This document shows positions 17,507 through 26,681 of a stretch of DNA of 33,267 nucleotides, in pieces (within the stretch, counting starts at the first letter, position 1; every line of letters starts with the position of its first letter). A model generated the notes under the pieces. The model was not told where the DNA came from, made no database searches, and saw only the letters and a program-made list of their open reading frames with translations. The position numbers were made by a program, and so were the translations under genes. Origin of the DNA: Parcubacteria group bacterium (GTDB lineage: Bacteria; Patescibacteriota; Minisyncoccia; Phycocordibacterales; Zambryskibacteraceae); assembly GCA_028286805.1 (NCBI GenBank), contig JAQBQW010000009.1:1-33267 (forward strand), in the 5' to 3' direction.

Positions 17507-19720
17507 GTGAAAGAACGCCGCAAGGATAATAGGCTTAGAAACAAGCTATTTATAGTCCTCACAATCCTCCTCGTCCTGACGGGAGGCGTTTTCCTATGGA
17601 TCGCTTCGTTTAGAATTCCGGATCTTTCAGACCTCTCCGAACGCAAGGTTCTCCAATCCACCAAGATCTATGACAGAACCGGCAATGTCCTTCTCTATGA
17701 CATGGCTCAGAATGTCCGAAGAACGATCATTCCTTTTGACCAAATATCTCCGAATGTTAAGAAAGCTACGCTTGCTATCGAAGACCACGACTTTTATACC
17801 CATGGAGGTATAAACATCACCTCTCTCGTTCGTGCAGTGCTTGTGGACCTGACCACCTTCTCTTTTAACCAAGGAGGTTCAACCATCACCCAGCAAGTGG
17901 TGAAAAACACAATCCTCACCGGAGACAAAACTCCGACCAGAAAATTAAAAGAAATGCTTCTCGCTATCAAATTAGACAAAGCTCTTCCTAAAGACGAGAT
18001 CCTCAACCTCTATCTGAATGAAATCCCTTATGGGGGAAGCATTTACGGAGTGGAGGAAGCGGCACAGAGTTTCTTTGGCAAACCTGCATTGAACCTCACA
18101 CTTCCCGAATCTGCATACCTCGCAGCTATGCAAAATGCTCCAACCTTCTATTCTCCGTATGGAAACCACATAGACGCTCTCGAAGCACGAAAGAATCTGG
18201 TGTTCAAAGAAATGCTTTCCAACAAGCTGATCACCCAAGAGGAATACGATGTCGGTATTGCAGAGAAAGTAACCTTTAAACCAAAGACATCCACCTCTGG
18301 TATTCGCGCTCCTCACTTTGTTTTCTTTGTCATTGATTACTTGGCTAAAAAATACGGTGAAGATCTTCTCCAGACCGGAGGTTTGAAGATCACCACCACC
18401 ATTGATGCGGACATCCAAGCTAAAGCCGAAGAATTGGGCAAACAGTATGGAGTGACCAACCTTCAAAAGTTCCACGCAGACAACAATGCCATTGTGGTCA
18501 TCGATCCAAAGAGCGGAGACATCCTCGCCATGACGGGATCCAAAGATTATTTTGATAAAACCATCAACGGAAACTTCAACGTTGCCACTGCGCACCGCCA
18601 GCCTGGATCCACATTCAAACCCTTCGTCTATTCAACTCTCTTCAACAAAGGATATACTCCGAACACCATTCTATTCGATGCAGCCACTCAGTTTTCTGCC
18701 AACTGTGCATCGAACAATTTCACTTCGGATAACGGATGCTACTCCCCCGTGGACTACGACGGCACCTATCGCGGTCCCATGACCATACGCAATGCTCTGG
18801 CACAATCAATCAACGTTCCGGCTGTTAAAGCGCTATATCTTGCGGGTATGCAGGCTTCCATCGACACAGCCGCTTCAATGGGTCTTACGGGCCTCGGTAG
18901 CCCTTCTCAATACGGTCTCTCCCTCGTTCTTGGAGGAGGTGAGGTCACCCCTTTGGATATGACATCCGCCTATTCCGTTTTTGCGAATGACGGAATGCGA
19001 AACCCATACAATGCCGTTCTTAAAATCCAGGAAGAAAGTGGAAAGGTAATCGAACAATACACTCCAAACCCAACCCGCGTTCTTCCAGAAGAATCTGCAC
19101 GAAAGATTTCAAGCATTCTTTCAGACAACGCGGCGAGAACCCCAGCATATGGATCAAATTCGGTGTTGTATGTTCCAACTCAAGACGTGGCGGTTAAAAC
19201 AGGAACCACAAACGATTACAAAGACGCCTGGATCATGGGATACACTCCGAACATTACCGTTGGTATGTGGGTTGGAAACAACGAAAACACCCCGATGGAT
19301 AAAAAAGTGGCGGGATACATCGTTGCTCCAATGTGGAGAGACATGATGAACTATATTCTTCCAAAATTCCCTGTCGAATCTTTCACTCCTCCCCTTCCTG
19401 ATGATCCAACGCTTAAACCAGTACTTCGAAACGATCTTGCTGGTGAAGCATATACCGGAGGTATTCATAACATTCTGCATTTCGTAAACAAAAACGATCC
19501 GACCGGACCGGCTCCTTCTAATCCTACAAGCGATCCCCAATACACAAACTGGGAATACGGTGTTCAGGCTTGGCTTGCAGCGAATCCTCTTTCACTCAAC
19601 CTCCTCCAGCCTCAAACTCAGATGACCCCCGTTATTCAAAATGGAATTGTCGTTCCAACTTCTGATCCAAATATATTCCAGACTGTTACTTATCCTGCCG
19701 GTACCGCTCCTGCTCAGTAG
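17507..19720 (+). CDS. Class A penicillin-binding protein (transglycosylase/transpeptidase)
   Basis: AIEDHDFYTHGGI, GGSTITQQVVKN, RQPGSTFKPFVY, VKTGTTNDYKDAWIMGYTPN; GTG start. Confidence 0.95.
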   Translation: MKERRKDNRLRNKLFIVLTILLVLTGGVFLWIASFRIPDLSDLSERKVLQSTKIYDRTGNVLLYDMAQNVRRTIIPFDQISPNVKKATLAIEDHDFYTHGGINITSLVRAVLVDLTTFSFNQGGSTITQQVVKNTILTGDKTPTRKLKEMLLAIKLDKALPKDEILNLYLNEIPYGGSIYGVEEAAQSFFGKPALNLTLPESAYLAAMQNAPTFYSPYGNHIDALEARKNLVFKEMLSNKLITQEEYDVGIAEKVTFKPKTSTSGIRAPHFVFFVIDYLAKKYGEDLLQTGGLKITTTIDADIQAKAEELGKQYGVTNLQKFHADNNAIVVIDPKSGDILAMTGSKDYFDKTINGNFNVATAHRQPGSTFKPFVYSTLFNKGYTPNTILFDAATQFSANCASNNFTSDNGCYSPVDYDGTYRGPMTIRNALAQSINVPAVKALYLAGMQASIDTAASMGLTGLGSPSQYGLSLVLGGGEVTPLDMTSAYSVFANDGMRNPYNAVLKIQEESGKVIEQYTPNPTRVLPEESARKISSILSDNAARTPAYGSNSVLYVPTQDVAVKTGTTNDYKDAWIMGYTPNITVGMWVGNNENTPMDKKVAGYIVAPMWRDMMNYILPKFPVESFTPPLPDDPTLKPVLRNDLAGEAYTGGIHNILHFVNKNDPTGPAPSNPTSDPQYTNWEYGVQAWLAANPLSLNLLQPQTQMTPVIQNGIVVPTSDPNIFQTVTYPAGTAPAQ

Positions 19721-19722
19721 GC

Positions 19723-19986
19723 CTACTTGTAGAAGATTTTATTTATATTCTGCCCCGTTCTTTCCTGTATCTCGGTTAAAATCTTCTGTTCCTTTAATTT
19801 AATTTCATTCTTTTTTGCCGGAGAAGAAATGTCTAAGGTAAGAACATTTTCTTTTATTGAAACTTCTTCTACAGACAAAGTGATTTTAGTCGCTCTTAAT
19901 ACCGCTTCCACAATCGTTTCTTTAGCTAACGTATCTTTGCCTAAGGATTTAAGAAATCGCCCAAGGAGTGATGAGAGATCTTTCAT
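19723..19986 (-). CDS. Small DUF721/DciA-like protein (87 aa)
   Basis: C-terminal ENVLTLDISSPAKKNEIKLKEQKILTEIQERTGQNINKIFYK resembles the DciA/DUF721 fold pattern; in the dnaN-dnaA cluster. Confidence 0.5.
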   Translation of the reverse strand: MKDLSSLLGRFLKSLGKDTLAKETIVEAVLRATKITLSVEEVSIKENVLTLDISSPAKKNEIKLKEQKILTEIQERTGQNINKIFYK

Positions 19987-20486
19987 AAAGACATAATTTC
20001 GAGAATCTTGGCTGCGGTTGTTTCCGGGTTGTTGTGTGAGTTATCAATTTTGTATTCATGAGGAAGCGTTGTTCTCTCTTTCAAATCTTTATTCCACTTC
20101 ACCGCTCTTTCCCAATCTTTAAATCCACTATCCCTCTCTCCAAGAACTCTCTGTTTTAACTCTTCGTCTGAATCAATGGTTAACGAGACAATAATATAAT
20201 TAATACCCTCTAACACGCTTGGAATTCTTTGGACTTTCTCATCCTCAAGGTCTTCAACAAGAATATTCTTGTATCCATTTTCAATATATTTATGGAGCGC
20301 TTGTACTAAAATTTCAAAAGACATTTCTTCTTCCTTGAAGGTAGCGTCGCTCCAGTCTCTTTTGAGATGCCATTGTCTGATCCAACCTAGGTTTATTAAA
20401 GGAGACTGTAATTTCTCTTGGAGAATTTTTGCGACAGTGCTTTTTCCGCTCCCTGGTGCCCCAGAAATTACAATAATGTCTTTCAT
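19983..20486 (-). CDS. AAA/P-loop nucleoside or nucleotide kinase-like protein
   Basis: IIVISGAPGSGKSTVAKIL Walker A; short kinase-like fold; ATGA overlap with the downstream gene. Confidence 0.8.
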   Translation of the reverse strand: MKDIIVISGAPGSGKSTVAKILQEKLQSPLINLGWIRQWHLKRDWSDATFKEEEMSFEILVQALHKYIENGYKNILVEDLEDEKVQRIPSVLEGINYIIVSLTIDSDEELKQRVLGERDSGFKDWERAVKWNKDLKERTTLPHEYKIDNSHNNPETTAAKILEIMSL

Positions 20487-20487
20487 A

Positions 20488-21591
20488 TTAAGATCTGTTC
20501 ATAGGCATCACAAGATACATAAATGTCTTATCTCCAACCCCGTCAATTACAATAGGCCGTGCTTGTCCTGCAAACTTCACATCTACACTGTCCGCAGGAA
20601 TAGATTGGAAGCAATCCGTAAAGTATTTGTGGTTCACATTTATTTCAAGCTCCTCCCCTTCAATAGCAGCTTGTATGGCATATGTATTCTGTCCGATGTT
20701 TGAATTCTTGGTTTCAATCTCAAACTTTTTCTTTAGAGGCGAGACGGTGAGGTGAAGTTGGTTGAAGGTGTCAGAGAAGATAAGAGAGGTTTTGAGAGAA
20801 GTAACCAAATCCTGTTTCAAGACAACAACCTTTGAAGTGGTTTCTTTAGGGATAATCTGTCGGTAGTCTGGAAATACTCCGTCGATGATTCTTGAAACAA
20901 GATATATTCCTCCTCCTGTTAACGCAATCTGGTTATCATGAATAGAAATAGAGATATCATCATCCACCGAATCAAAGATTCGGATTATCTCCCCTGCGTT
21001 CTTTTGCGGAATCAAAATGTATTTGAAATGCGGAATCTTTTTAACTTTAATTTTCTTTTCTGCAAGACGGAAAGAGTCTGTGGCAGCAAAGACCAGATTC
21101 TCGCCCTCATAGTTAATAAATATCGAAGATAGCTCAGGCTTCATACTTCCAACTGCCGCAGCGTAGTGAACCGATTTGAGGCCATTCACGAGATCTTTTG
21201 CAGGAAGAGAGAAACCTTCGTCATCAGCAATTGTTGGAACGATGGGAAAATCTTCAAGATTAAGAGTTTTAATAGATGTCTCGGTATTGGATGTAACCAC
21301 TTTCAATACCTGATCCACCAATTCAAGGGTAATACTTTTTTCTTTCGAGAGGGAGTTTAAAAATGAACTGAGGATTTGAGCAGGAACAACCACTTGTCCG
21401 GGTTCAATTACTTTAGCTGGAACAGTTGTTGAAATACCGAGATCGAGATTTGTTGCTCTAATGGTTAACGTATTATCTTTTGCTTCAAGAAATAATCCAG
21501 CAAGAACGGGAAGGGTTGGATTCTTTCCAGCAATCTTCTCTGCCTTGCTCACAGATTCTGATAACCTCTCCTTAATGCATTCTATTTTCAT
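20488..21591 (-). CDS. dnaN: DNA polymerase III beta sliding clamp
   Basis: MKIECIKERLSESVSKAEKIAGKNPTLPVLAGLFLEA, ATDSFRLAEKK, C-terminal YLVMPMNRS. Confidence 0.96.
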   Translation of the reverse strand: MKIECIKERLSESVSKAEKIAGKNPTLPVLAGLFLEAKDNTLTIRATNLDLGISTTVPAKVIEPGQVVVPAQILSSFLNSLSKEKSITLELVDQVLKVVTSNTETSIKTLNLEDFPIVPTIADDEGFSLPAKDLVNGLKSVHYAAAVGSMKPELSSIFINYEGENLVFAATDSFRLAEKKIKVKKIPHFKYILIPQKNAGEIIRIFDSVDDDISISIHDNQIALTGGGIYLVSRIIDGVFPDYRQIIPKETTSKVVVLKQDLVTSLKTSLIFSDTFNQLHLTVSPLKKKFEIETKNSNIGQNTYAIQAAIEGEELEINVNHKYFTDCFQSIPADSVDVKFAGQARPIVIDGVGDKTFMYLVMPMNRS

Positions 21592-21812
21592 ATATAAATA
21601 CTTGTTAATACTATTAGGGGTGTGAATAAGTGGATAACCAATCGAGCCTTAATTTTCAACGTTTATTTACCCTATTATAAAACTCTGGTGGGGATAAAGA
21701 AAGGAGCTGTCTGATAACTTTCTAGCCCCGTCCCCAGAAACGAACCAAAAGATCTTCCTCTACCCTGTCCTGTACCCTTATCTATACACAGCTATCCCCA
21801 GGGTTTTACACA
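21592..21812. other. Candidate oriC / DnaA-box region between dnaA and dnaN
   Basis: TGTGAATAA (21621-21629; RC TTATTCACA), AGTGGATAA (21629-21637; RC TTATCCACT), CTATACACA (21782-21790), TTTTACACA (21804-21812), AT-rich segment between. Confidence 0.6.
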
Positions 21813-23170
21813 GTTAAGAGGTTTCTGATCTGGCCTATCTCGTCTGAAAGAACAGTGTTGGTCTTCAAATCCTCCTTCACCTTCTCACAGGAGTGGATGA
21901 CGGTAGTGTGGTCTCGGCCTCCGAGTTTCTGTCCAATAGTAGGATATGAGATATTAAAATCTTCTCGAAGAAGATACATGATGACCTGACGAGGTTTAAT
22001 GATTTCCTTCCTTCTCGTTTTCTCGTAGATGCTCCCCTCCTCAACGTCATAGAAGTCAGAAACTATCTTCACTAAATCTTTAATAGCCACCGTTCGTTTT
22101 GGTTTGGCATTGTTCTTCACGAAGTTTCGGACATCAGTAATATTAATTTCCCTCCCTTTTAATTGTGCGTGCATGAAGAGAGTATTCACCACTCCTTCGA
22201 GATCTCTAATATTTCCACTAACGGAGTGTGCAAGATAGTCCACCGTCTCTTTTGGAAGCACTAATCCTTGCTGCTTAGCTTTTGAGGTGATGATGGCCAC
22301 GCGAGACTCTTCATCCGGAGCGGGAATATCGATAATCATACCGGCGGAGAAGCGTCCTTTGAGGCGGTCTTCCAATCCGTGAATGAAATGAGGATGTTTA
22401 TCCGAAGAAAAGATAACCTGCTTGTTGTTATCATAGAGTGTATTGAAGAGATGGAACAATTCTTCTTGGAACTTTTGTTTATCAGAGAAGAACTGAACGT
22501 CATCCATGATGAGAAGATCGTATTTTCGGTATTTCTCCTTAAAGGTGGTCATCTTCTGGGTCTGGAGAGCGTTCATGCAGTCCTGGCCGAATTTCTCTGA
22601 GGTCATATAGAAAACTTTTTTGGAAGGATTGGCAGTTTTGATGTGGTTTCCAATAGCTTGGATAAGGTGTGTTTTGCCGTGGCCGGTGGAACCGTAGATG
22701 AAAAGAGGGTTATAGACCACTCCAGGGTTCTTTATAACCGCTTGGGCAGCCGCATGAGCCAGTTCATTGAATGATCCGATGACAAACGAATCAAAGGTGT
22801 ATCGAGGATTCAAGTTATCATCCTTGTTCACTTGAACTTCGGGAAGAGGAAGCTCTCTCATGCCAAAATCCATATGTGGACGCTCATCCTTTCTTTTAGA
22901 CTCTTCTTTGTTCACCACATATTCAATGGAATGAATCCCCGGATTCTTTTCATGAAGAATTTTCAGGATGGTGGTGTGGTATTTCTGAAGCAGCCATTCC
23001 TTGGCAAATGCATTTGGAACCGAGAGAACAATCACTCCCCCGTCTTCTTTCACAATGTGCGTGTCTTTGAACCAGGTCGTAAAATTTGCAGGAGATATTG
23101 AGAGCTCGATTTCAGTGAGGACGCTTTGCCAGAGTTGTTTGTAATCGATCATGAGCTTTTGGTACCTCAT
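21806..23170 (-). CDS. dnaA: Chromosomal replication initiator DnaA (true start may be 23152, MIDYKQ)
   Basis: NPLFIYGSTGHGKTHLIQAIGN, LLIMDDVQFF, GGRDHTTVIHSCEKV. Confidence 0.97.
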   Translation of the reverse strand: MRYQKLMIDYKQLWQSVLTEIELSISPANFTTWFKDTHIVKEDGGVIVLSVPNAFAKEWLLQKYHTTILKILHEKNPGIHSIEYVVNKEESKRKDERPHMDFGMRELPLPEVQVNKDDNLNPRYTFDSFVIGSFNELAHAAAQAVIKNPGVVYNPLFIYGSTGHGKTHLIQAIGNHIKTANPSKKVFYMTSEKFGQDCMNALQTQKMTTFKEKYRKYDLLIMDDVQFFSDKQKFQEELFHLFNTLYDNNKQVIFSSDKHPHFIHGLEDRLKGRFSAGMIIDIPAPDEESRVAIITSKAKQQGLVLPKETVDYLAHSVSGNIRDLEGVVNTLFMHAQLKGREINITDVRNFVKNNAKPKRTVAIKDLVKIVSDFYDVEEGSIYEKTRRKEIIKPRQVIMYLLREDFNISYPTIGQKLGGRDHTTVIHSCEKVKEDLKTNTVLSDEIGQIRNLLTV

Positions 23171-23249
23171 AGTATATCTTTGACGGCCAAAAGGAAAAAC
23201 TTGTTAAAGAGGAGAAATGTGTTTATAATGTGTTCACAACTTAAAAAAC

Positions 23250-23384
23250 ATGTCTACGACATACCAACCAAAGAAACGCAAGCGATCCCGTGCCCATGGA
23301 TTCAGAAAGCGAGCAAAGACTACCGGAGGCCAGCGAGTGGTTAAGGCCCGACGCCGAAAAGGTCGTTCTAAGCTTACCGTCTAA
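23250..23384 (+). CDS. rpmH: 50S ribosomal protein L34 (44 aa; below the ORF-track cutoff)
   Basis: Translation [44 protein letters not shown]. Confidence 0.97.
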   Translation: MSTTYQPKKRKRSRAHGFRKRAKTTGGQRVVKARRRKGRSKLTV

Positions 23385-23698
23385 TGCTTCCCAAGGATAA
23401 AAGGTTGCCTCGAGAGCTCTTTACCGAGCTTTTAGAGCGTTCCAAATACGCCAATTCCCTTCATTTCTCCCTCAGATACGTGCTTGGTTCGTCTACAAGG
23501 GTGGGGGTCTCTGTTTCAAAGAAGATCTCGAAGAAAGCGGTGGTGAGGAACAGAACCCGCCGCCGGGTCTACTTTGCCGTTCAATCTTTGGATTTACCCA
23601 GCGGACTTCTGTTGTTTGTGGCTAAAAAGGGAGCCGAAACCCTTAAAGGCGAGGTTTTGCATAAGGAATTACAGAATTTATTGGGTTCGGTTCGTTAA
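23384..23698 (+). CDS. rnpA: Ribonuclease P protein component
   Basis: RVGVSVSKKISKKAVVRNRTRRRVYFAV; TAATG overlap with rpmH. Confidence 0.95.
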   Translation: MLPKDKRLPRELFTELLERSKYANSLHFSLRYVLGSSTRVGVSVSKKISKKAVVRNRTRRRVYFAVQSLDLPSGLLLFVAKKGAETLKGEVLHKELQNLLGSVR

Positions 23699-23704
23699 AA
23701 ATGA

Positions 23705-23710
23705 TACAAT
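23705..23710 (+). promoter_or_regulatory. -10 element (TACAAT) of leaderless promoter for yidC
   Basis: TACAAT-CTGAAT-ATG(23717). Confidence 0.55.
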
Positions 23711-23716
23711 CTGAAT

Positions 23717-24457
23717 ATGTCTGCTCTCTACCACGCTATTATTGTTAATCCCCTCTACAACGGTCTTATTGGCCTTTTCGCCATAGCTCCCTGGATTGAT
23801 GCCGGTATTGCGGTAGTGATTCTCACCATTCTGGTCCGCCTCATCCTCTACCCTCTTTCGCGAAAGGCTGTGCTTACCCAGGTTCGCATGCAGGAAATTG
23901 CTCCCGAACTAGCAAAGCTTAAAGAAAAATACAAAGACAGCGAAGAACAGGCCCGAAAGACCCTTGAATTGTATAAAGAAAAGAGCGTCAATCCTTTTTC
24001 AGGAGTGCTTGTGCTCTTGATCCAGCTCCCTATCATCTTCGCTCTCTACAGAATCTTCCTTCAAGCCGGGTTTCCTCAGGTGAATACCGCGCTTCTCTAT
24101 TCATTTGTTCATGTTCCTGAACATATCAGCATTATGTTTCTCGGATTGTTTGATATTACACAGAAAAGTTGGATCCTTGCTCTCCTTGCAGCAGCTTCAA
24201 CCTATTTCCAGCTTAAAATTGCTACGGCCCGCGCTCTTCCGCCTAAATCTGAAAAAGGAAACTTTGCGGATGATCTTTCCCGAAGCATGCAGACACAGAT
24301 GAAATACTTTTTCCCTATCCTTGTTTTTTTTATTGCGTATAAAATCTCTGGAGTGATTGCTCTCTACTGGTTGACTTCAAATCTTTTCACCATCGGCCAA
24401 GAAATCGTTGTTCGAAAAAATCTAAAGAAAGAAGGAATTATTCCTGCCCAAGCTTAA
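23717..24457 (+). CDS. yidC: Membrane protein insertase YidC/Oxa1
   Basis: LYPLSRKAVLTQVRMQEIAPELAKLKEKYKDSEEQARKTLELYKEKSVNPFSGVLVLLIQLPIIFALYRIF. Confidence 0.95.
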   Translation: MSALYHAIIVNPLYNGLIGLFAIAPWIDAGIAVVILTILVRLILYPLSRKAVLTQVRMQEIAPELAKLKEKYKDSEEQARKTLELYKEKSVNPFSGVLVLLIQLPIIFALYRIFLQAGFPQVNTALLYSFVHVPEHISIMFLGLFDITQKSWILALLAAASTYFQLKIATARALPPKSEKGNFADDLSRSMQTQMKYFFPILVFFIAYKISGVIALYWLTSNLFTIGQEIVVRKNLKKEGIIPAQA

Positions 24458-25655
24458 GGGCCCAAAGAGTGAGGTCGTTTTTGTTTGTGAATATTAAGTA
24501 GTCTTCGTCTGGAGTGAGGATGGGATTCATAACGTCGATATCAGTGTTGAAGTCTTTCTTTGGGTCTACGAGAATATCTGTAAAAGTGGTATCGGTGTTG
24601 TATCTCCAAATACGATCGACGAATCGAGTTTTTCCTTGGTACCAATTGTCTGGTTGATCTGATCCGACTCCACCCGTTGGTACCCCGCAGAACAACATGA
24701 TTTTATTCTTAATTCCCCATACGCATTTATCCACCAATGTTGCTGGAGTGAGATTTGTAATACTTTTATCCGTATTTTGAACACTGAAAGCGGCTGCTCC
24801 GTTGTTGTATGAATATGCGAGTCTCAACCCGTCTGTTCGGGGAGTAATCATTAATGCATTTAACGGTCCAAGGATTTTTGTTAGTGAGCCGCCTTTAGAA
24901 GGAAGTGTGTATGCAAATCCAGCTGCGCTTGAACTTGGTTTTGTGATTAAGAGTGCAGTCGAGCTTCCAACCGATAGCAGTCTCCAATCGGTGAAGTCTG
25001 AATTAAACAATGTTGTTAATTTTGAACCATCGAATGCGGAAGCAGAGATTGCTCCCGAATCTTTAAATGTGTAGAGGAGAGTATTGTTTTGAGCTGCCAG
25101 TTCACTTATTTGTCCTCGAATCGGTGTTGATGTGATTGTATACAAAGTGTCTGTGCTCGAAGCTTTCGGAGGTACAAGAGTGAGAGAGAGATTGTCTATA
25201 GTATCCGAATCGTTCTGTAGAGATCTGAATACAACAGCGTTTGCATCATTTCTAAATACAGCTTCATATATTTTTGGAAGGGTATCATTTGTAATTTGTG
25301 TTTTAACTAGAGTTGCAGGATCGACGTCGAATATATGACCAGTGGCTCGGTCTACATATCGAATGGTTGTTACGCCCTGTTTTATAAAGCCTATTGCTCC
25401 AGCAATAGGAGTGTCTGTAATACGGAAAAATCGTGCAATAGGTTTGCCTAGGTCATTCAAGCCTGTGGTTCCAGTGGTACCGTCTGGATTTACTGAAACA
25501 GTTACGTTCCCCTCTCCGGGTTGGCCAAATGGAGATACGACAGGTCCTGTTGATGCAGGAACTGTGCCAGAGTATCTTAGAAAGAAATACCAACCCCCTG
25601 CTCCGAGAAGGATCAAAAGAATAACTATTATCAGAGCGATTATTTTCTTGTTCAT
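24438..25655 (-). CDS. Membrane-anchored, extracytoplasmic beta-propeller-like protein (T4SS-like locus)
   Basis: N-terminal single TM (KKIIALIIVILLILLGAGGWYFFLRY) then repeated beta-rich segments; overlaps yidC 3' end by 20 bp. Confidence 0.65.
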   Translation of the reverse strand: MNKKIIALIIVILLILLGAGGWYFFLRYSGTVPASTGPVVSPFGQPGEGNVTVSVNPDGTTGTTGLNDLGKPIARFFRITDTPIAGAIGFIKQGVTTIRYVDRATGHIFDVDPATLVKTQITNDTLPKIYEAVFRNDANAVVFRSLQNDSDTIDNLSLTLVPPKASSTDTLYTITSTPIRGQISELAAQNNTLLYTFKDSGAISASAFDGSKLTTLFNSDFTDWRLLSVGSSTALLITKPSSSAAGFAYTLPSKGGSLTKILGPLNALMITPRTDGLRLAYSYNNGAAAFSVQNTDKSITNLTPATLVDKCVWGIKNKIMLFCGVPTGGVGSDQPDNWYQGKTRFVDRIWRYNTDTTFTDILVDPKKDFNTDIDVMNPILTPDEDYLIFTNKNDLTLWALKLGQE

Positions 25656-25656
25656 A

Positions 25657-26679
25657 TTATAAGTTTATATGTACGTGTTCTGCCGTTGCGTGATCTACAA
25701 CTTTAATCTTGCTTCTGATTTCTGTGACAAAGGCGTCAATACCGTCGGCTTGAATACCCAATTGTTTCCAATTGCCTCGAATATAGGATTCCAAAGAATT
25801 TCCAAAGAATACCCTTCTTGTTTCGTCTTTTACTTCCCACTGGAAACTTGGGCCGACATTATGATTAATATCTACAAAGAAACGCACAACATTTGCAGGA
25901 TTGGTAGCGTCGCTTCTTAATGCAACGTCCACACATTTTCCAGCTTCTGGACCTGGTTTGTGACAGGAATCTTCATGATTAGCAACTGGAGGGAACATTT
26001 CAGTTACTTGCCAGGTTAGACCATCAGTTTTTAACTGAGCGTCCAGATTTTTCAATTTTATTGATAGAAAAGGATCAACTACACAAGGTCCAGCTCCTGC
26101 ACAACCTGCTCCGTCAGGACTTTTTTGATCTGCAGGTAGTTTCTGATTGATCGTGCTAGGAAGTTTTACACAACGGCTACATCCGCTTGCTGGGTTATTT
26201 CCATGTGCCTGATCTATTGTTGGATCGTTTGGATCCCCTGTTGGATTTTCAACGTCTCCAAGCCCATTACCAAGCGCCGCACCACCCGCTTCTCCTGGAA
26301 TTGTTAGATTAAACTCCACCAATTTCGGATTCACCGTATACAAAATAATCCATGCACTAAAAGCCATTAAAAGGCCGATTAAAGCATTCTGGATGTCATC
26401 CTTCGAACTTTCTTTTCCACTAAATGCGTCTGTAGACATGTATTTGATCCCGGCAAAGATGAGTTTTAACACTGCAAGCACCCCCGCAAGTCCAATAAGA
26501 AGCTTATACATACCAGGAATGTAACTAACAATACTAGCTTTACCGCTCGCATCACTCACAATTGGAATTGGAGCGAGTAAACAATATCCATCTGCCCCAG
26601 GGTTACATTCAGCAGAGACGGGAATAACAGGAGAGAAAGAGAGGAATGCAACGATGAGGATAAGGAAAAGTTTTTTCAT
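25657..26679 (-). CDS. VirB2-like pilin domain fused to M15-peptidase-like C-terminal domain
   Basis: Signal peptide, two-TM pilin-like core (YKLLIGLAGVLAVLKLIFAGIKYMSTD...IQNALIGLLMAFSAWIILYTVNPKLVEF), then Cys-rich linker and CHKPGPEAGKCVDVALR...TAEHVHINL. Confidence 0.65.
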   Translation of the reverse strand: MKKLFLILIVAFLSFSPVIPVSAECNPGADGYCLLAPIPIVSDASGKASIVSYIPGMYKLLIGLAGVLAVLKLIFAGIKYMSTDAFSGKESSKDDIQNALIGLLMAFSAWIILYTVNPKLVEFNLTIPGEAGGAALGNGLGDVENPTGDPNDPTIDQAHGNNPASGCSRCVKLPSTINQKLPADQKSPDGAGCAGAGPCVVDPFLSIKLKNLDAQLKTDGLTWQVTEMFPPVANHEDSCHKPGPEAGKCVDVALRSDATNPANVVRFFVDINHNVGPSFQWEVKDETRRVFFGNSLESYIRGNWKQLGIQADGIDAFVTEIRSKIKVVDHATAEHVHINL

Positions 26680-26681
26680 GG

